A stretch of 64,000 nucleotides of DNA from an uncultured Pseudomonadales bacterium (GTDB lineage Bacteria; Pseudomonadota; Gammaproteobacteria; Pseudomonadales; Azotimanducaceae). Below are positions 36,518 to 44,355 of the stretch, one piece after another (positions within the stretch are counted from its first letter, which is position 1; each line of letters starts with the position of its first letter). Location of the stretch: NCBI GenBank assembly GCA_937921865.1, contig CAKZWF010000006.1, positions 124,001-188,000 of the forward strand, read 5' to 3'. The translations under genes were made by a program, and so were the position numbers. The notes beneath the pieces are model-generated. The model was not told the origin of the DNA. It was given only the letters and a program-made list of their open reading frames with translations, and searched no databases.

Positions 36518-37108
36518 TTACAGCCTTTTGGCGCTTTTGATGACGACGGCTTCCACCGGTACATCGGCCATGCCGTTGCGCCGCTGGGTGGGTGTATTTT
36601 CGATCTCCACGACCACGTCCATGCCGCTGATCACGCGGCCGAATACTGTATATCCGGGCCTTCCAGGCTTCGGGTCCAGGCTCGGGTTGCTGCGGACATT
36701 GATATAAAACTGGCTGGTGGCCGAATCCGGGTCGTTCTTTCTGGCCATCGCGACAAAGCCGCGCAGATTTTTCAGCACATTGTCAGATTCGTTCGGCACC
36801 TGGCGGGGCGGATCGCTGAAGTTCAGCTTGGCGTCGTAGCCGCCTGTCTGAATCATGAAACCCGGGATGACCCGATGAAAAATGAGATCGGTGTAGAAGC
36901 CGGAGTCCACCAGGCGCAGGAAGTTCTTAACGGTTTCCGGAGCCTGGTCGGCATAGAGCTCGATGACAATGTCACCTTTGCTGGTTTTCAGCAGGACCTG
37001 CTCTCGGCCATCGGCCGCCTGCAGCATCGGGCTTGCGAGCGCCAAAGTGAGTAGGGTCGTTAGCAGACTGAACAGGGTAAACGGGCGACGACGGATCAGC
37101 GTGGACAT
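36518..37108 (-). CDS. Exported peptidyl-prolyl cis-trans isomerase, cyclophilin type
   Basis: Cyclophilin (PpiA-like) that speeds proline isomerisation in the periplasm. The signal peptide is clear: a basic start, then LFSLLTTLLTLALASPMLQA with cleavage before ADG. The catalytic core includes FHRVIPGFMIQTGGY, GFVAMARKNDPDSATSQFYIN and YTVFGRVISGMDVV. Length (196) fits the small periplasmic cyclophilins. Confidence 0.93.
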   Translation of the reverse strand: MSTLIRRRPFTLFSLLTTLLTLALASPMLQAADGREQVLLKTSKGDIVIELYADQAPETVKNFLRLVDSGFYTDLIFHRVIPGFMIQTGGYDAKLNFSDPPRQVPNESDNVLKNLRGFVAMARKNDPDSATSQFYINVRSNPSLDPKPGRPGYTVFGRVISGMDVVVEIENTPTQRRNGMADVPVEAVVIKSAKRL

Positions 37109-37127
37109 GGAGCTTCCAATTGAGCCA

Positions 37128-37913
37128 TTAGGGTGATTTCAAAGCTGCCAGATAAGCCCCAACGGCGGCCGTCAGGCCCATCATCAGTGCATCTTTGATC
37201 AGTGCATGACCAATGGAGACTTCGACAACTTCGCGGATCTGAGCAAACAACGGCAGATTGTGCAGATCGAGGTCGTGGCCCGCGTTGACCCCGAGACCAA
37301 TTTCAGCGGCATGACTCGCTGCCGCCTGATAGCGATCGAACAGCGCCTGGGTATCCGGGTGCTCCAGACCCTGGCGATTGGCTGCATCAGCAAAGGGTCC
37401 CGTATACAGCTCAATGCGCTGCGCACCAAGGTCCCTGACCCGGCTGATCTGATCTTTGTCCGGGTCCATGAACAGGCTGACGCGGGCGCCGGCGCGCTGA
37501 TAGCGGGCAATGGCGGCGGCAAGCTCCCGGCTGTCCTGGCGCAGATCGAAACCGTGATCTGAGGTGAGCTGGTTGTCGGTGTCAGGCACCAGCGTTGCCT
37601 GATGTGGTCGGGCAGTTTCAATCAGAGCGTCAAAACCCGGATAGCCATTGTCGCGTGGGCCGGCAAACGGGTTGCCTTCGATATTGAACTCAACGGTTTC
37701 AGCATCGGTGGGACGATTGTGGAGCAGCTGCGCCAGCGTTGCGACATCGTCCGGGCGGATATGCCGCTGGTCGGGGCGCGGGTGTACCGTGATGCCCTTG
37801 GCACCGGCGGCTATCACGGTTTCAGCAGCGCCACTGACGCTGGGTGTAGTGCCTTCTCGGGAATTGCGCAGCAGCGCAATCTTGTTCAGATTGACGGAAA
37901 GAAGTGCGGTCAT
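37128..37913 (-). CDS. pdxJ: Pyridoxine 5'-phosphate synthase
   Basis: Condenses 1-deoxy-xylulose-5-phosphate with 3-amino-2-oxopropyl phosphate to form pyridoxine phosphate. The TIM-barrel protein (261 residues) begins [17 protein letters not shown], the variant N terminus seen in a minority of PdxJ proteins in place of the E. coli LLGVNIDHIATLRNARG form. [44 protein letters not shown] and [16 protein letters not shown] are conserved. It starts two bases after the SH3 gene stop. The more usual pdxJ neighbours (recO, era, acpS) are not here. Confidence 0.93.
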   Translation of the reverse strand: MTALLSVNLNKIALLRNSREGTTPSVSGAAETVIAAGAKGITVHPRPDQRHIRPDDVATLAQLLHNRPTDAETVEFNIEGNPFAGPRDNGYPGFDALIETARPHQATLVPDTDNQLTSDHGFDLRQDSRELAAAIARYQRAGARVSLFMDPDKDQISRVRDLGAQRIELYTGPFADAANRQGLEHPDTQALFDRYQAAASHAAEIGLGVNAGHDLDLHNLPLFAQIREVVEVSIGHALIKDALMMGLTAAVGAYLAALKSP

Positions 37914-37915
37914 GA

Positions 37916-38596
37916 TCAGTTCCAGGCGCTGCGCCGAGGCCGGGATTTTATCGCGAAGCCCAGTGCCAGCCCGACCAATACCAGACCGCCGCCGATCATC
38001 AGCCAGCGTTGTTCGGCATTGGCTTCCAGCAGATTGAGGTTGCTGACCAGATCGTCGACCTCGGCGCGTAGCCGGGCGTTGAGCTCTTTCAGCTCGAGGT
38101 TGCTCTCGCTGAGTTCCAGCGCGCTCGCGGAGATCCGCGTGATCTCGGCCAGCTCCTGTTCAAGGCTCGCCACCTGGCGCTGCAGGCTGGTATTGCTGCT
38201 ATCCGCCTCGGACTTACCCTGGTTCAGGCTCGACAGCTGCTGGCGTTGTCGTTCAACAGTTTTATTGAGTTCAGCAACCTTCCGGTTGGCGACGACCAGC
38301 TGGTCGCGGGCGATGGGCTGGGATACCAGATACTGGCTCGGCAGCCAGCCTTCGGTGCCTCGAGACGTGCGGATCTGCACAAAATCGCTGTCAGCATCGC
38401 GGCTCAAAATGGTCAGCTGGGTGCCACTCGGCAGGCCGCGATGCAGAATTCGATGACCTGTCGTCGGACCACTGCGCAATGGCACAGTCAGGTTGTCGGA
38501 AATCCAGGCGGATTCGGCGGCAGACGCCGGGGCAGCAACGGTCGCTGCAATGAGCATCAGCAGCGTGATCAGGCAATCCTTGGTCTTCAAAATCAT
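37916..38596 (-). CDS. SH3-domain protein with coiled coil and C-terminal membrane anchor (YgiM-like)
   Basis: Envelope protein of unknown function, 226 residues. The signal peptide ([18 protein letters not shown]) is followed by a bacterial SH3 domain (about 30-92, [17 protein letters not shown]...[16 protein letters not shown]), a long coiled coil (about 95-195, heptad-rich with SLEQELAEI) and a single C-terminal membrane helix ([19 protein letters not shown]) ending in a basic tail. This is the architecture of the YgiM/TIGR04211 family. It ends two bases before pdxJ. Confidence 0.88.
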   Translation of the reverse strand: MILKTKDCLITLLMLIAATVAAPASAAESAWISDNLTVPLRSGPTTGHRILHRGLPSGTQLTILSRDADSDFVQIRTSRGTEGWLPSQYLVSQPIARDQLVVANRKVAELNKTVERQRQQLSSLNQGKSEADSSNTSLQRQVASLEQELAEITRISASALELSESNLELKELNARLRAEVDDLVSNLNLLEANAEQRWLMIGGGLVLVGLALGFAIKSRPRRSAWN

Positions 38597-38681
38597 GTCC
38601 AGTTAGCTCAGGTCAGACGGGTCGAGTTGACGTTTGATGCTTCAGGAGCCTCTTTTCGCCGCTTGTCCAGATGAAACAGTG

Positions 38682-39299
38682 TCAATTTGGCTCCACGGGC
38701 TTCTCAGCCGGGTTGCCGGACGTCGCAGGTCCGATATCCGGGGCGGTCGCAGATGGTGCCATCGCTTTGTCGTTCATGAAACCTTTGCTGGCCAGATAAG
38801 CCAGGGTGATGACGATATAGAGCAGGGTCAATCCGAATCCGCCGATCAGCTTGTAGCTGACCCAGATTTCCATTGAGAAATTGAACGCCACCCAGAGGTT
38901 CAGAGCGCCGGCGAAAAAGAAGCCGAAAGCCCAGCCGAAATTCAATTTGACCCAGATTTCTTCAGTGAGGCTGAGCTGATGACCCAGCAGCCGTTGCAGC
39001 AGATTCTGCTGGCCCACGAAGTGACTGCCGATCAGCGACAGACAGAACAGCCAGTTGACGATGGTTGGTTTCCACTGAATGAAGGTTTCATTGCGGAAAA
39101 TCAGGGTCAGGCTGCCGAACAGGATGCTCGCCCAGAAGGTGATCATCAGTTCTTTGCTGATCTTTTTACCGAGCAGCTTGTAGACGACCACCTGTGCGGT
39201 GACACCCACCATCAGCGCGGCGGTGGCGTAGAAGATGTCGCTGAGAAAAAAGACTGCGACGAAGAGCGCGATTGGTAGAAAATCGAACAGCTGATTCAT
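38682..39299 (-). CDS. yciB: Inner-membrane septation protein A family (YciB)
   Basis: Polytopic inner-membrane protein with five hydrophobic helices. FDFLPIALFVAVFFLSDIFYATAAL, GSLTLIFRNETFIQWKPTIVNWLF, LNFGWAFGFFFAGALNLWVAF and YKLIGGFGLTLLYIV are characteristic. YciB has been linked to cell-envelope synthesis and septation. The last 25 or so residues are a proline/alanine-rich tail. It is divergent from the yciO-like gene. Confidence 0.93.
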   Translation of the reverse strand: MNQLFDFLPIALFVAVFFLSDIFYATAALMVGVTAQVVVYKLLGKKISKELMITFWASILFGSLTLIFRNETFIQWKPTIVNWLFCLSLIGSHFVGQQNLLQRLLGHQLSLTEEIWVKLNFGWAFGFFFAGALNLWVAFNFSMEIWVSYKLIGGFGLTLLYIVITLAYLASKGFMNDKAMAPSATAPDIGPATSGNPAEKPVEPN

Positions 39300-39400
39300 T
39301 ATTTTTAGCGCGTCTGCGGGAATAATGCTGCGATAATAGTGAATCGTGCCGGGGCAATGCCAGTCATCCCCAGATTAAGGGCAGTTTTTCAGGGACTTCT

Positions 39401-40012
39401 GTGAGCCAGTTTTTTGCCGTACATCCGTCGCACCCTCAGGCGCGGCTGCTGAAGAGGGCTGCCGAAATCGTCGCCGGCGGCGGTTTGGTGGTTTTTCCGA
39501 CGGACACTACTTACGCGCTCGGCTGCCACATTGGCGACAAACAGGCGCTGGAGCGCGTTCGGACAGTACGCCAGCTCAACAAAAATCACCTGCTGACGCT
39601 GATGTGCCGGGATCTGACTGAAATTTCGCTGTATGCCCGAGTCGAAAACTACAACTACCGGCTCCTTAAAAAGCTCACTCCGGGGCCGTATACCTTCATC
39701 CTGCCAGCCACCAGGGAAGTTCCAAGGCGCCTGGTACATCCGAAACGCAAGACTATTGGTTTGCGGGTGCCTGACTGTCCGGTCGCACTGGGCCTGCTGG
39801 AGGTGCTGGGTGAACCGATGATGACCACGACCCTGAGACTGCCCGGCCAGGAGCTGCCGCCCGTAGATGCTGAAGATCTGCGCGGCCAACTTGAGCATCA
39901 GGTGGATCTGATCATCGATGGCGGCCACTGTGGCATCGAGCAGAGCACTGTTTTAGACCTCACCAGCAGCGAACCGGAAGTTATTCGTCAGGGTCAGGGT
40001 GAGTTTGCCTGA
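39401..40012 (+). CDS. yciO: YciO/Sua5 family protein
   Basis: YrdC-fold protein related to threonylcarbamoyl-AMP synthases for t6A tRNA modification, here of the YciO subgroup. AAEIVAGGGLVVFPTDTTYALGC, RQLNKNHLLTLMCRDLTEIS, LTPGPYTFILPATREVPRR and KTIGLRVPDCPV are conserved. YciO is not the main t6A enzyme in E. coli, so its exact substrate is uncertain. GTG start, preceded by AGGGA. It is followed 44 bases later by trpS. Confidence 0.88.
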   Translation: MSQFFAVHPSHPQARLLKRAAEIVAGGGLVVFPTDTTYALGCHIGDKQALERVRTVRQLNKNHLLTLMCRDLTEISLYARVENYNYRLLKKLTPGPYTFILPATREVPRRLVHPKRKTIGLRVPDCPVALGLLEVLGEPMMTTTLRLPGQELPPVDAEDLRGQLEHQVDLIIDGGHCGIEQSTVLDLTSSEPEVIRQGQGEFA

Positions 40013-40021
40013 AGCCGCCCC

Positions 40022-40027
40022 TATAAT
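40022..40027 (+). promoter_or_regulatory. Candidate -10 element for trpS
   Basis: TATAAT followed by gcg lies 30 bases before the trpS TTG, the same arrangement as upstream of mrp. The -35 position is poor. Confidence 0.4.
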
Positions 40028-40056
40028 GCGTCGGTGTTTATCCTCAAGGTACTGCA

Positions 40057-41271
40057 TTGAGCAGTAGTGACTCGAGCCAACGGGTGCTGTCCGGCATGCG
40101 ACCCACCGGGCGTCTGCATCTGGGCCACTATCACGGTGTGTTAAAAAACTGGGTTCAGTTGCAGCATGAGTACGAGTGCTATTTTTTTGTTGCCGATTGG
40201 CACGCACTGACCACCGACTACGAATCCACTCAGTTCATCCAACAGCATATTTTTGATACCGCCGTCGACTGGCTGGCAGCCGGGGTGAATCCAGGCGCTG
40301 CGACCATGTTTGTGCAATCGCGGGTGCCCGAGCATGCTGAGCTGCATCTGCTGCTGTCGATGATTACTCCGCTGTCCTGGCTGGAGCGGGTGCCTAGCTA
40401 CAAAGATCAGCAGGCCAAACTCAACGATCGGGACCTGGCTACCTATGGTTTTCTCGGCTACCCGCTGCTGCAGGCCGCGGATATCCTTGTATACCGGGCG
40501 GGTAACGTGCCGGTAGGCGCAGACCAGGTGGCCCACGTGGAGCTGACCCGGGAGGTTGCCCGGCGGTTTAATCATATTTACGGCCGCGAACCCGGTTTCG
40601 AAGAACAGGCTGAAGCTGCCGTTGGCAAGATGGGTAAGAAGGCTGGGCGCCTCTACAGCCAGCTGCGCCGCAGCTATCAGGAACAGGGTGACGCGGAAGC
40701 ACTCGAGCGCGCTCAGGCACTGCTCGGGGAACAGCAGAACCTGTCGATTGGCGATAGGGAAAGGCTGTTCGGGTATCTGGAAGGCAGTGGCCGCATAATT
40801 CTGCCGGAACCCCAGGCGTTACTCACCGAACAGCCCAAGGTACCCGGGCTCGACGGTGAGAAGATGTCCAAGTCCTACCAGAACACGATCCAGCTGCGTG
40901 AGCACGCGGACGAAATTGAGCAGAAGATCCGGACCATGAAAACCGATCCGGCGCGGGTGCGTCGCACCGATCCCGGTGAACCTGAAAACTGCCCGGTGTT
41001 TTCCCTGCATCAGATTTATTCCGACGAAGCCACCTGCAGCTGGGCTGCCCAGGGCTGTCGCAGCGCGGGTATCGGCTGTCTGGACTGCAAAGCGCCGTTG
41101 ATTGAAGCTGTGGTCGCTGAGCAGAATGAAATGCGTGAGCGGGCAAAACAGTTTGAAGACGATCCAGGGCTGGTTCAGTCCATTCTTCTGGAAGGCTCAG
41201 AAAAAGCCCGCGACGTGGCACGCGAAACCCTGGAAGATGTTCGCGCAGCCATCGGCCTGTCACATAAATAG
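40057..41271 (+). CDS. trpS: Tryptophanyl-tRNA synthetase, cysteine-rich form
   Basis: Charges tRNA-Trp. The 404-residue protein has the HIGH variant RPTGRLHLGHYHGVL and the KMSKS loop LDGEKMSKSYQN. Compared with E. coli TrpRS (334) it has an insertion (about 185-260) and a cysteine-rich segment (ENCPVF..., GCRSAGIGCLDCK), C-x21-C-x6-C-x2-C, close to the motif of iron-sulfur TrpRS enzymes. The start is a TTG with AAGG seven bases upstream. It is followed by scpA. Confidence 0.94.
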   Translation: MSSSDSSQRVLSGMRPTGRLHLGHYHGVLKNWVQLQHEYECYFFVADWHALTTDYESTQFIQQHIFDTAVDWLAAGVNPGAATMFVQSRVPEHAELHLLLSMITPLSWLERVPSYKDQQAKLNDRDLATYGFLGYPLLQAADILVYRAGNVPVGADQVAHVELTREVARRFNHIYGREPGFEEQAEAAVGKMGKKAGRLYSQLRRSYQEQGDAEALERAQALLGEQQNLSIGDRERLFGYLEGSGRIILPEPQALLTEQPKVPGLDGEKMSKSYQNTIQLREHADEIEQKIRTMKTDPARVRRTDPGEPENCPVFSLHQIYSDEATCSWAAQGCRSAGIGCLDCKAPLIEAVVAEQNEMRERAKQFEDDPGLVQSILLEGSEKARDVARETLEDVRAAIGLSHK

Positions 41272-41283
41272 GAGCGTGCATTG

Positions 41284-42108
41284 ATGAGTGATTCGCCTGA
41301 GGAAGTGACCGCGGATCCGCCGCCAAGGCTGGCTGTGGTTGCCGGGCAGATGCTCCTTGAGCTGCCAACCGATCTTTACATACCACCAGATGCGCTGGAG
41401 GTCTTCCTCGAGACCTTCGAAGGCCCGCTGGATCTGCTCCTCTATCTGATCAGACGGGAAAACCTCGATATCCTCGATGTTCAGGTGGCCGAGATTACCG
41501 CCCAGTACATGGGTTACATCGATGTGATGCAGGCCATGAAGCTGGAGCTGGCAGCAGAATACCTGCTGATGGCGGCGACGCTTGCTGAAATCAAATCCAG
41601 GATGCTGCTGCCACGACCGGTCAGCGCCGAAGATGATGAAGACGATCCCCGGGCGGAATTGATCCGGCGCCTGCAGGAGTATGAACAGTTCAAATCCGCC
41701 GCTGAGTCGATTGAAGAAATGCCGCGCATGGAGCGCGATATTTTTCTGGCGCGCGCAGCCAAACCGGAACTGGTGCGCGAGCACGCTGATCCGGAAGTGG
41801 ATCTCAAGGATGTGCTGATGGCGCTCGCGCAGGTGCTGCGGCGGGTAGAAGTGAACCAGCACCATCAGGTGCACATGGAACCGCTGTCCGTTCGAGAACG
41901 GATGAGCAGTGTCCTCGAGCGGTTGAGTTCAGGGCATCAGTTTCTGCCGTTTGCATCGATGTTCATCGCAGAAGAAGGTCGTCAGGGCGTAATTGTCACG
42001 TTCCTGGCGTTGATGGAACTGGTTCGGGAAGCGCTGGTGGAGTTCCAGCAGAACGAGCCGTTTGGACCGATATACCTGCGTGCAGCAGGGGATTCACGAG
42101 AAGGTTAG
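41284..42108 (+). CDS. scpA: Segregation and condensation protein A
   Basis: Kleisin subunit of the SMC-ScpAB condensin that compacts and segregates chromosomes. EVFLETFEGPLDLLLYLIRRENLDILDV is the conserved N-terminal SMC-neck-binding segment. LAAEYLLMAATLAEIKSRMLLPR and the C-terminal winged-helix (QGVIVTFLALMELVREALVEFQQNE) complete the family pattern. I chose the ATG at 41284, with AGGAG nine bases upstream; the TTG directly before it is the alternative. No SMC gene lies in the window. Confidence 0.94.
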   Translation: MSDSPEEVTADPPPRLAVVAGQMLLELPTDLYIPPDALEVFLETFEGPLDLLLYLIRRENLDILDVQVAEITAQYMGYIDVMQAMKLELAAEYLLMAATLAEIKSRMLLPRPVSAEDDEDDPRAELIRRLQEYEQFKSAAESIEEMPRMERDIFLARAAKPELVREHADPEVDLKDVLMALAQVLRRVEVNQHHQVHMEPLSVRERMSSVLERLSSGHQFLPFASMFIAEEGRQGVIVTFLALMELVREALVEFQQNEPFGPIYLRAAGDSREG

Positions 42109-42112
42109 CCAG

Positions 42113-43117
42113 GTGATAGACGCAGACAAACTCAAACAGATTCTCGAAGCAGCTCTGCTGGCGGCAGATGAGCCGCTGACGGTAGATCAGTTTGTTAAGC
42201 TTTTCCGGGAAGGCGAAGTGGAACCGGAAACCATCCGTGCAGACATTCGCGAGGCTCTGGCAGAACTTGAAACACAAACCGCGGATCGTGGCTACGAGCT
42301 GATTCGGGTGGCTTCTGGTTATCGCTACCAGGTGCGTCAGGAACTTTCTGCCTGGGTCAGTCGGCTGTGGGAAGAAAAACCACCGCGCTATTCCCGCGCG
42401 CTGCTGGAGACACTCGCGCTGGTCGCCTACAAACAACCGGTAACCCGCGGGGATATCGAAGAGGTCCGAGGGGTCAGCGTTTCTCAGAGCATCATGCGCA
42501 CGCTGGTCGAACGAGGTTGGATCCGCGTGGTCGGTCAGCGGGAAGTGCCCGGACACCCGGCCATGTATGGCACCACCCGAGCCTTTCTCGACTACTTCAA
42601 CCTGAAGAGCCTCGATCAGCTGCCACCTCTGCCCGAGATCAGAGAACTGATTGAGCCTGTGATTGTTGCGGAAAATCTCGAGGCAGACGCGGCGCGCACT
42701 GACAACCCGATGCAACTGGCGGCAGACCAGCCCACAGATCTGGATGCTGCTGAGCTGGAAGAAACAGCCGCGGATGTCGACGCTGCCGATACTGTGACCG
42801 ATCACAGCGCCGCGTCTTATGACAGTGCGTCCGATGACAGTGCTGCGGCGTCTTATGACAGTGCGGCTGATGATCACATTACAGCGCTTGAGTCGACCAT
42901 CATCGTCGGGACCGCTGAAACAACGGACGCAGAAGATACATCTGAAGCGCAGGACGCAGACGTCGACACAGACGATGAGGTGAAAGAGTCAGAAGCGGCA
43001 GAAACAACAGTGGCGCAGGCCACCGCGAAAGACGCGACAGAACCAACCGAAGCCACGCCAGCAGCCGAAGTTCGGGAAATTGCCGAAGTCGTCCAGCTGC
43101 CGAGCGCGAAACGCTGA
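42113..43117 (+). CDS. scpB: Segregation and condensation protein B
   Basis: Dimeric winged-helix partner of ScpA. Residues about 1-170 are the conserved part: ILEAALLAADEPLTVDQFVKLF, YRYQVRQELSAWVSRLWEEK, SRALLETLALVAYKQPVTRGDIEEVRG and MYGTTRAFLDYFNLKSLDQLP. The remaining 160 residues form an acidic, alanine-rich, probably disordered tail that contains a 12-codon repeat. The GTG at 42113 lies four bases after scpA with AAGG upstream; a longer frame into scpA lacks similarity. Confidence 0.93.
   Translation: MIDADKLKQILEAALLAADEPLTVDQFVKLFREGEVEPETIRADIREALAELETQTADRGYELIRVASGYRYQVRQELSAWVSRLWEEKPPRYSRALLETLALVAYKQPVTRGDIEEVRGVSVSQSIMRTLVERGWIRVVGQREVPGHPAMYGTTRAFLDYFNLKSLDQLPPLPEIRELIEPVIVAENLEADAARTDNPMQLAADQPTDLDAAELEETAADVDAADTVTDHSAASYDSASDDSAAASYDSAADDHITALESTIIVGTAETTDAEDTSEAQDADVDTDDEVKESEAAETTVAQATAKDATEPTEATPAAEVREIAEVVQLPSAKR
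42812..42875. repeat. 36-bp in-frame direct repeat in the scpB tail
   Basis: gcgtcttatgacagtgcg occurs at 42812-42829 and 42848-42865, a 36-bp (12-codon) period, encoding A-A-S-Y-D-S-A twice. The intervening gatgacagtgct is a partial third copy. Confidence 0.85.
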
Positions 43118-43118
43118 T

Positions 43119-44006
43119 ATGAACAAGCGTCCGCCCAAGTCCAAGCGCCCGATTCGCCGGGTCAGCACTGCAGAGGCGGAAGTTGTAACGCCGGTTAAAC
43201 TCCAGAAGGTCCTTGCGGAGCAGGGGCTCGGCTCCCGCCGTGAGATGGAAAAGTGGATTGAAGCGGGTCGCATCGAAGTCAACGGCGAGATGGCGCACCT
43301 GGGGCAGCGCGTTGTGCCGGAAGACAAGCTTCGCGTTGACGGCAGGGCAATAGGCCGAAGCGTCAGCCATGCTCCCAGAGTCTTGCTTTATAACAAGCCT
43401 GCAGGGGTGGTCTGCACCCGTCGCGATCCCGATGGTAGACCCACCGTCTTCGATAAACTGCCGGAACTCAACAAAGGCCGCTGGATTTCGATTGGCCGCC
43501 TGGACATCGCCAGCTCTGGACTGCTGCTCCTGACCAACGATGGCGCCCTGGCTAATCTGATGATGCATCCTTCGACAGGGCTTGATCGCGAATATGCGGT
43601 TCGCATCAACGGTCAGCTCAGCCGGGAAGACGTTGCGCGGGCAGTTGCCGGTGTCGAGGACGAAGGTGAAAAGCTGGCGTTCAGCGATATCCGGCACTAT
43701 GCGGGCAGCGGCACCAATCACTGGTATCACGTCGCGTTGCTGGAAGGCAAAAATCGGGAAATTCGTAGATTGTTTGAGCAGCTGGGTTATTCAGTCAGTC
43801 GCTTGAAGCGCGTGCGGTTTGGTCCTGTGGTACTGCCGTCGCGTTTGAGTCGGGGTCGTTCTGCTGATCTCGAACCTGACGATCTCAAGGCGCTCTATAA
43901 GCTGTTGAAACTGCCACGGCCTGAGAGTTCGTCGCGAACCCGGCAGCGTGGCAAGCCAGCGCCGTCGGTGCTGATCCCATACCCGGAGTTAGCTCAGCGG
44001 TCTTGA
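43119..44006 (+). CDS. rluB: 23S rRNA pseudouridine 2605 synthase
   Basis: RsuA-family pseudouridine synthase. After a basic N-terminal stretch, an S4 RNA-binding domain (KLQKVLAEQGLGSRREMEKWIEAGRIEVNG) leads into the catalytic domain with KPAGVVCTRRDPDGRPTVFD, the catalytic aspartate in IGRLDIASSGLLLLTNDG, and GKNREIRRLFEQLGYSVSRLKRVRFGP. The assignment to RluB rather than RluE/RluF rests on the S4 domain and the scpB neighbour. The ATG at 43119 is one base after the scpB stop. Confidence 0.92.
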   Translation: MNKRPPKSKRPIRRVSTAEAEVVTPVKLQKVLAEQGLGSRREMEKWIEAGRIEVNGEMAHLGQRVVPEDKLRVDGRAIGRSVSHAPRVLLYNKPAGVVCTRRDPDGRPTVFDKLPELNKGRWISIGRLDIASSGLLLLTNDGALANLMMHPSTGLDREYAVRINGQLSREDVARAVAGVEDEGEKLAFSDIRHYAGSGTNHWYHVALLEGKNREIRRLFEQLGYSVSRLKRVRFGPVVLPSRLSRGRSADLEPDDLKALYKLLKLPRPESSSRTRQRGKPAPSVLIPYPELAQRS

Positions 44007-44228
44007 ACGCGGATTGATGACCGTGTTGGGGCCGTGGGCGTGCGCTGCTGCCACTGCCTGCCTAGCCGCATCCAGAACAGTTTCCGCATCGGTTGTATAC
44101 CGGGGGCCGGCATTGCCCATACAGGCAGCCAATTGCTGAGTCACGGTTTTCACCAGCAACAGACTGTCGTCATTGCCGGGCGTCCGGGCCGCGTCTTCAC
44201 CGGCCGGCTGGGGCTGTCTGTTAGCCGC
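43989..44228 (-). pseudogene. 79-codon open frame downstream of yciK, in the yciK reading phase
   Basis: After the last repeat-borne TGA (44229-44231) the minus strand stays open for 79 codons in the same phase as yciK and ends in TAA, overlapping the 3' end of rluB by 18 bases. It reads from ANRQPQPAGEDAARTPGND through LLLVKTVTQQLAACMGNAG to AARQAVAAAHAHGPNTVI and RSRPLS. By my count about two thirds of third positions are G or C. The segment ETVLDAARQAVAAAHAHGPNTVI loosely resembles the end of a GGDEF domain, but the match is weak. No ATG occurs before codon 37 (44120), and no ribosome site is visible. It may be a former C-terminal extension of yciK, a gene remnant, or chance. Confidence 0.35.
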
Positions 44229-44355
44229 TCAAGGCTGTTTATTAGTCGCTCAGGGCTGTCTATTAGCCGCTCAAGGCTGTCTATTAGCCGCTCAAGGCTG
44301 TTTATTAGTCGCTCAAGGCTGTTTATTAGTCGCTCAAGGCTGTTTATCCGCTCAA
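44212..44355. repeat. Tandem array of 21-bp stop-codon-bearing units after yciK
   Basis: Seven contiguous units (six of 21 bp and one of 18 bp) of the form ggctgtttattagtcgctcaa lie between yciK and the downstream open frame. On the minus strand each carries CAG CCT TGA (Gln-Pro-stop), the same codons that end yciK, and each stays in the yciK reading frame. The distal unit (44212-44232) is followed by CAGCCCCAG without a stop, after which the frame stays open. Two unit subtypes differ at two positions (TAATAAA/GACT and TAATAGA/GGCT on minus). Confidence 0.97.

Noticed and set aside
44212-44355. Possible CRISPR or transposon end after yciK
   Set aside because: No spacers, no terminal inverted repeats and no transposase; it is a simple tandem array.
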